NCBI GenBank assembly: GCA_965658375.1
Contig: CBFHSD010000003.1
Coordinates: 1 to 64,000, forward strand
Direction of reading: 5' to 3'
DNA from: CBFHSD01 sp965658375
GTDB taxonomy: Bacteria > Bacteroidota > Bacteroidia > Flavobacteriales_G > Salibacteraceae
Length of the DNA stretch: 64,000 bases
The position numbers and the translations under genes are program-made. The notes under the pieces are model-generated. The model saw only the letters and a list, made by a program, of their open reading frames with translations, was not told where the DNA came from and ran no database searches. This document shows, piece by piece, positions 62,339-64,000 of this stretch; the first letter of the stretch is position 1, and each line of letters opens with the position of its first letter.

Positions 62339-64000
62339 ATGAAGATGAATTTCAGAACTGCAGCCCTAACCATCACCTTTTTATTCTCTATTGCACTTGC
62401 TCAACACCACTGCGGACAAGGCGAAATAAGGGACCAACTGAAACACGATCATCCAGAGATTTTCAAGAACATTGAAGCCGGATATCCAGCCTATCAATCT
62501 GCAATGAATGCCACAAGAAGTGGCAAAACAGAAAGCGTTGATTACGTTATTCCTGTGGTATTTCACATCATGCATGATGATGGAACCGAAAACATCTCAG
62601 ACGATCAGATTCACGATGCCATGCGCATCATCAATGATGACTTCAACAAAAGAAATCCATTATTAGGAACCGTTTATGCTCCTTTTGTGAGCCGCATTGG
62701 AGACGGTAAAATTGAATTTAGATTAGCCAAGTTAGATCCTAATGGAAATAACACCACAGGAATTCGCAGAATACGCACCAACGAAACCTATGCTGCCGAT
62801 GAAAACTCGAAGCTTGTTGTTGGAGGATGGCCAAGAGAAAGCTATTTGAATATTTGGGTAGCACGCAGTCTAAATGGTGTTTCTTCAAACACCCTAGCAT
62901 ATGCTTTGATTCCTGCCGTTGCAGAAAATTTTCCAAATCAAGACGGTATCATGTGTAGATACAGCGCAGTAGGTGGTATTGGCGAAGCCGACCCCGATAA
63001 TGCCAGCACACTTTCTCATGAAATAGGCCATTGCCTCGGATTAGAGCATACTTGGGGACAAACCAATGATCCTGGTTTGGCGCTCAATTGCAATGACGAT
63101 GATGGCATTACTGATACACCAAATACCATTGGCCAATTAGGCGGATGTAACCTTACAGAAAGTTCTTGCGGTTCTACAGATAATATGCAAAACATGATGA
63201 ACTACTCAAACTGTTCATTCATGTTTACTGAAGGGCAAGTAAATTACATGCACAATGTGTTAGACAACTCTTTGGCAGACAGGAACCAATTGCACACAGC
63301 CAATAACTTGGCAGCAACAGGAGTTGATGAGCTTAATTTTGCAAACTTCTACTCCACTTCTAACACAGTTTGTGCTGGAGATACCGTTTTCTATACAGAT
63401 AGAAGCGCTTATGGAGCCAACACTTGGAATTGGACATTTGATGGTGGCGAAGTGCATGACGGGAACACCGCGTTCCCTTACGTAGTATACAATGAGGTTG
63501 GAGTGTACAATGTGAGACAAGAGGTAAGCAACGGTACAGACACCCGTAGTATAATGGAACAAAACTACGTGCAAGTGCTTGACCCTGTTGGAGCCCCAAT
63601 GCCTTTTATGGAAGATTTTGAAAACGTTTCGAATCTCGCACAAGAAGGGTGGGTACCTTACAACGCGTACTTCGATAATTATGAATTTGAACTGAGTAAT
63701 AGTGTTGGTTTTAGTGGAAATAAGAGCATTATGTTCGACAACTTTGGGAACGCCATGTCTACCACAGATTACCTCCACTCATTAAGTTTAGATCTTGGTG
63801 TATTCACTTCAGCGAACATCACCTTTAACTATGCTTATGCTAGAAGAAGCAATTCATCTGCAGATCAAATGATTGTTGAGCTTTCAACAGATTGCGGTGA
63901 AAATTGGGCGCCAAGATTCCAACAAGCGGGAAGCCAGTTGGCCACCGTATCTACTTTAGAAAACTCAGATTGGTCGCCCAGCTCAACGAGTGATTGGGAA
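62339..64000 (+). CDS. Secreted M43 (pappalysin-like) zinc metalloprotease, 3' end cut
   Basis: 554 codons present; the gene continues beyond the window. Signal peptide (to about SIALA). A DUF-type prodomain is followed by the metzincin motif H227-E228-IG-H231-CLGLE-H237 and the Met-turn segment NMMNYSNCSFMF, as in the pappalysin/M43 family. A PKD domain is visible near residues 335-420 (YSTSNTVCAGDTVFYTDRS...WNWTFDGG), then a jelly-roll beginning FMEDFENVSN. A T9SS tail is expected beyond the edge. Secreted protease. Confidence 0.93.
   Translation, partial: MKMNFRTAALTITFLFSIALAQHHCGQGEIRDQLKHDHPEIFKNIEAGYPAYQSAMNATRSGKTESVDYVIPVVFHIMHDDGTENISDDQIHDAMRIINDDFNKRNPLLGTVYAPFVSRIGDGKIEFRLAKLDPNGNNTTGIRRIRTNETYAADENSKLVVGGWPRESYLNIWVARSLNGVSSNTLAYALIPAVAENFPNQDGIMCRYSAVGGIGEADPDNASTLSHEIGHCLGLEHTWGQTNDPGLALNCNDDDGITDTPNTIGQLGGCNLTESSCGSTDNMQNMMNYSNCSFMFTEGQVNYMHNVLDNSLADRNQLHTANNLAATGVDELNFANFYSTSNTVCAGDTVFYTDRSAYGANTWNWTFDGGEVHDGNTAFPYVVYNEVGVYNVRQEVSNGTDTRSIMEQNYVQVLDPVGAPMPFMEDFENVSNLAQEGWVPYNAYFDNYEFELSNSVGFSGNKSIMFDNFGNAMSTTDYLHSLSLDLGVFTSANITFNYAYARRSNSSADQMIVELSTDCGENWAPRFQQAGSQLATVSTLENSDWSPSSTSDWE

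Noticed and set aside
63260..63778. Minus-strand 172-codon ORF within the M43 gene
   Set aside because: It is antisense to clear coding sequence (PKD domain); composition is His/Cys/Val rich as expected of a shadow frame.

Overview
The window is a contiguous chromosomal segment of an AT-rich member of the Bacteroidota, most likely a marine Flavobacteriales (Cryomorphaceae/Schleiferiaceae/Crocinitomicaceae-like). The evidence is the set of secreted proteins with type IX secretion (T9SS) C-terminal tails (APNPA/YPNP...GxY motifs), families typical of the phylum (DUF4837, DUF3109, LruC, the archaeal-type UbiA prenyltransferase, DUF1573 beside valS), near absence of Shine-Dalgarno sequences, and many promoters of the Bacteroidota form TTTG-N19/20-TAnnTTTG. 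No tRNA, rRNA, CRISPR, IS element or phage gene was seen.

Layout. 1-4.6 kb: accessory edge with a truncated surface protein, a MORN-repeat protein carrying a CxxCH haem motif, an acetolactate-decarboxylase-like lipoprotein and a methyltransferase. 4.6-8.4 kb (minus): glycyl-tRNA synthetase and an orphan histidine kinase with a small upstream gene. 8.5-15.7 kb (plus): DUF3109 protein, ribonucleotide reductase nrdB-nrdA, haem genes hemA-hemC-hemD. 15.8-22 kb: a 1575-residue secreted subtilisin with ten repeats, then a UbiA prenyltransferase and Maf. 22-30.5 kb (minus): a compact eight-gene run (AsmA-like, histidine kinase, HemW, cyclase, Lrp, MmcQ/YjbR, DUF502, EamA). 30.6-32.6 kb (minus): pseudouridine synthase, YraN, LipB. 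32.6-38.6 kb (plus): polytopic membrane protein, TatA-GatA, LysM lytic transglycosylase, DUF4837 lipoprotein. 38.6-44.2 kb (minus): ArgS, arginase, a possible small RNA, an unknown protein, Aat, aldo/keto reductase. 44.3-50.5 kb: PNGase F-like T9SS cargo, an S9 peptidase, a lipoprotein and an LruC-domain gene broken by one in-frame stop. 50.6-64 kb: a 42-codon ORF, ValS, DUF1573, the divergent dps/oxyR pair, CysS, TadA, bacilliredoxin, an ArsC/Spx-like protein, then a four-gene operon (flippase-like, trans-sulfuration enzyme, RCK potassium regulator, SDR) and a truncated M43 metalloprotease.

How the genes fit together: most are housekeeping (five aminoacyl-tRNA/tRNA-linked enzymes, dNTP supply, haem and lipoate synthesis). 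Accessory content consists of T9SS-exported hydrolases (S8, M43, PNGase-like) and S9 peptidase, consistent with a protein-degrading marine heterotroph. OxyR with both redox cysteines next to dps, plus a bacilliredoxin, forms an oxidative-stress neighbourhood. The most notable signals are a promoter-to-terminator unit without a normal gene (about 41.58-41.69 kb), three genes whose -7 element lies exactly 4 nt before the start codon (probable leaderless mRNAs), the nonsense-interrupted LruC gene, NrdA lacking the usual C-terminal cysteine pair, and the MORN/CxxCH protein. I did not see a convincing new multi-gene defence or mobile system.
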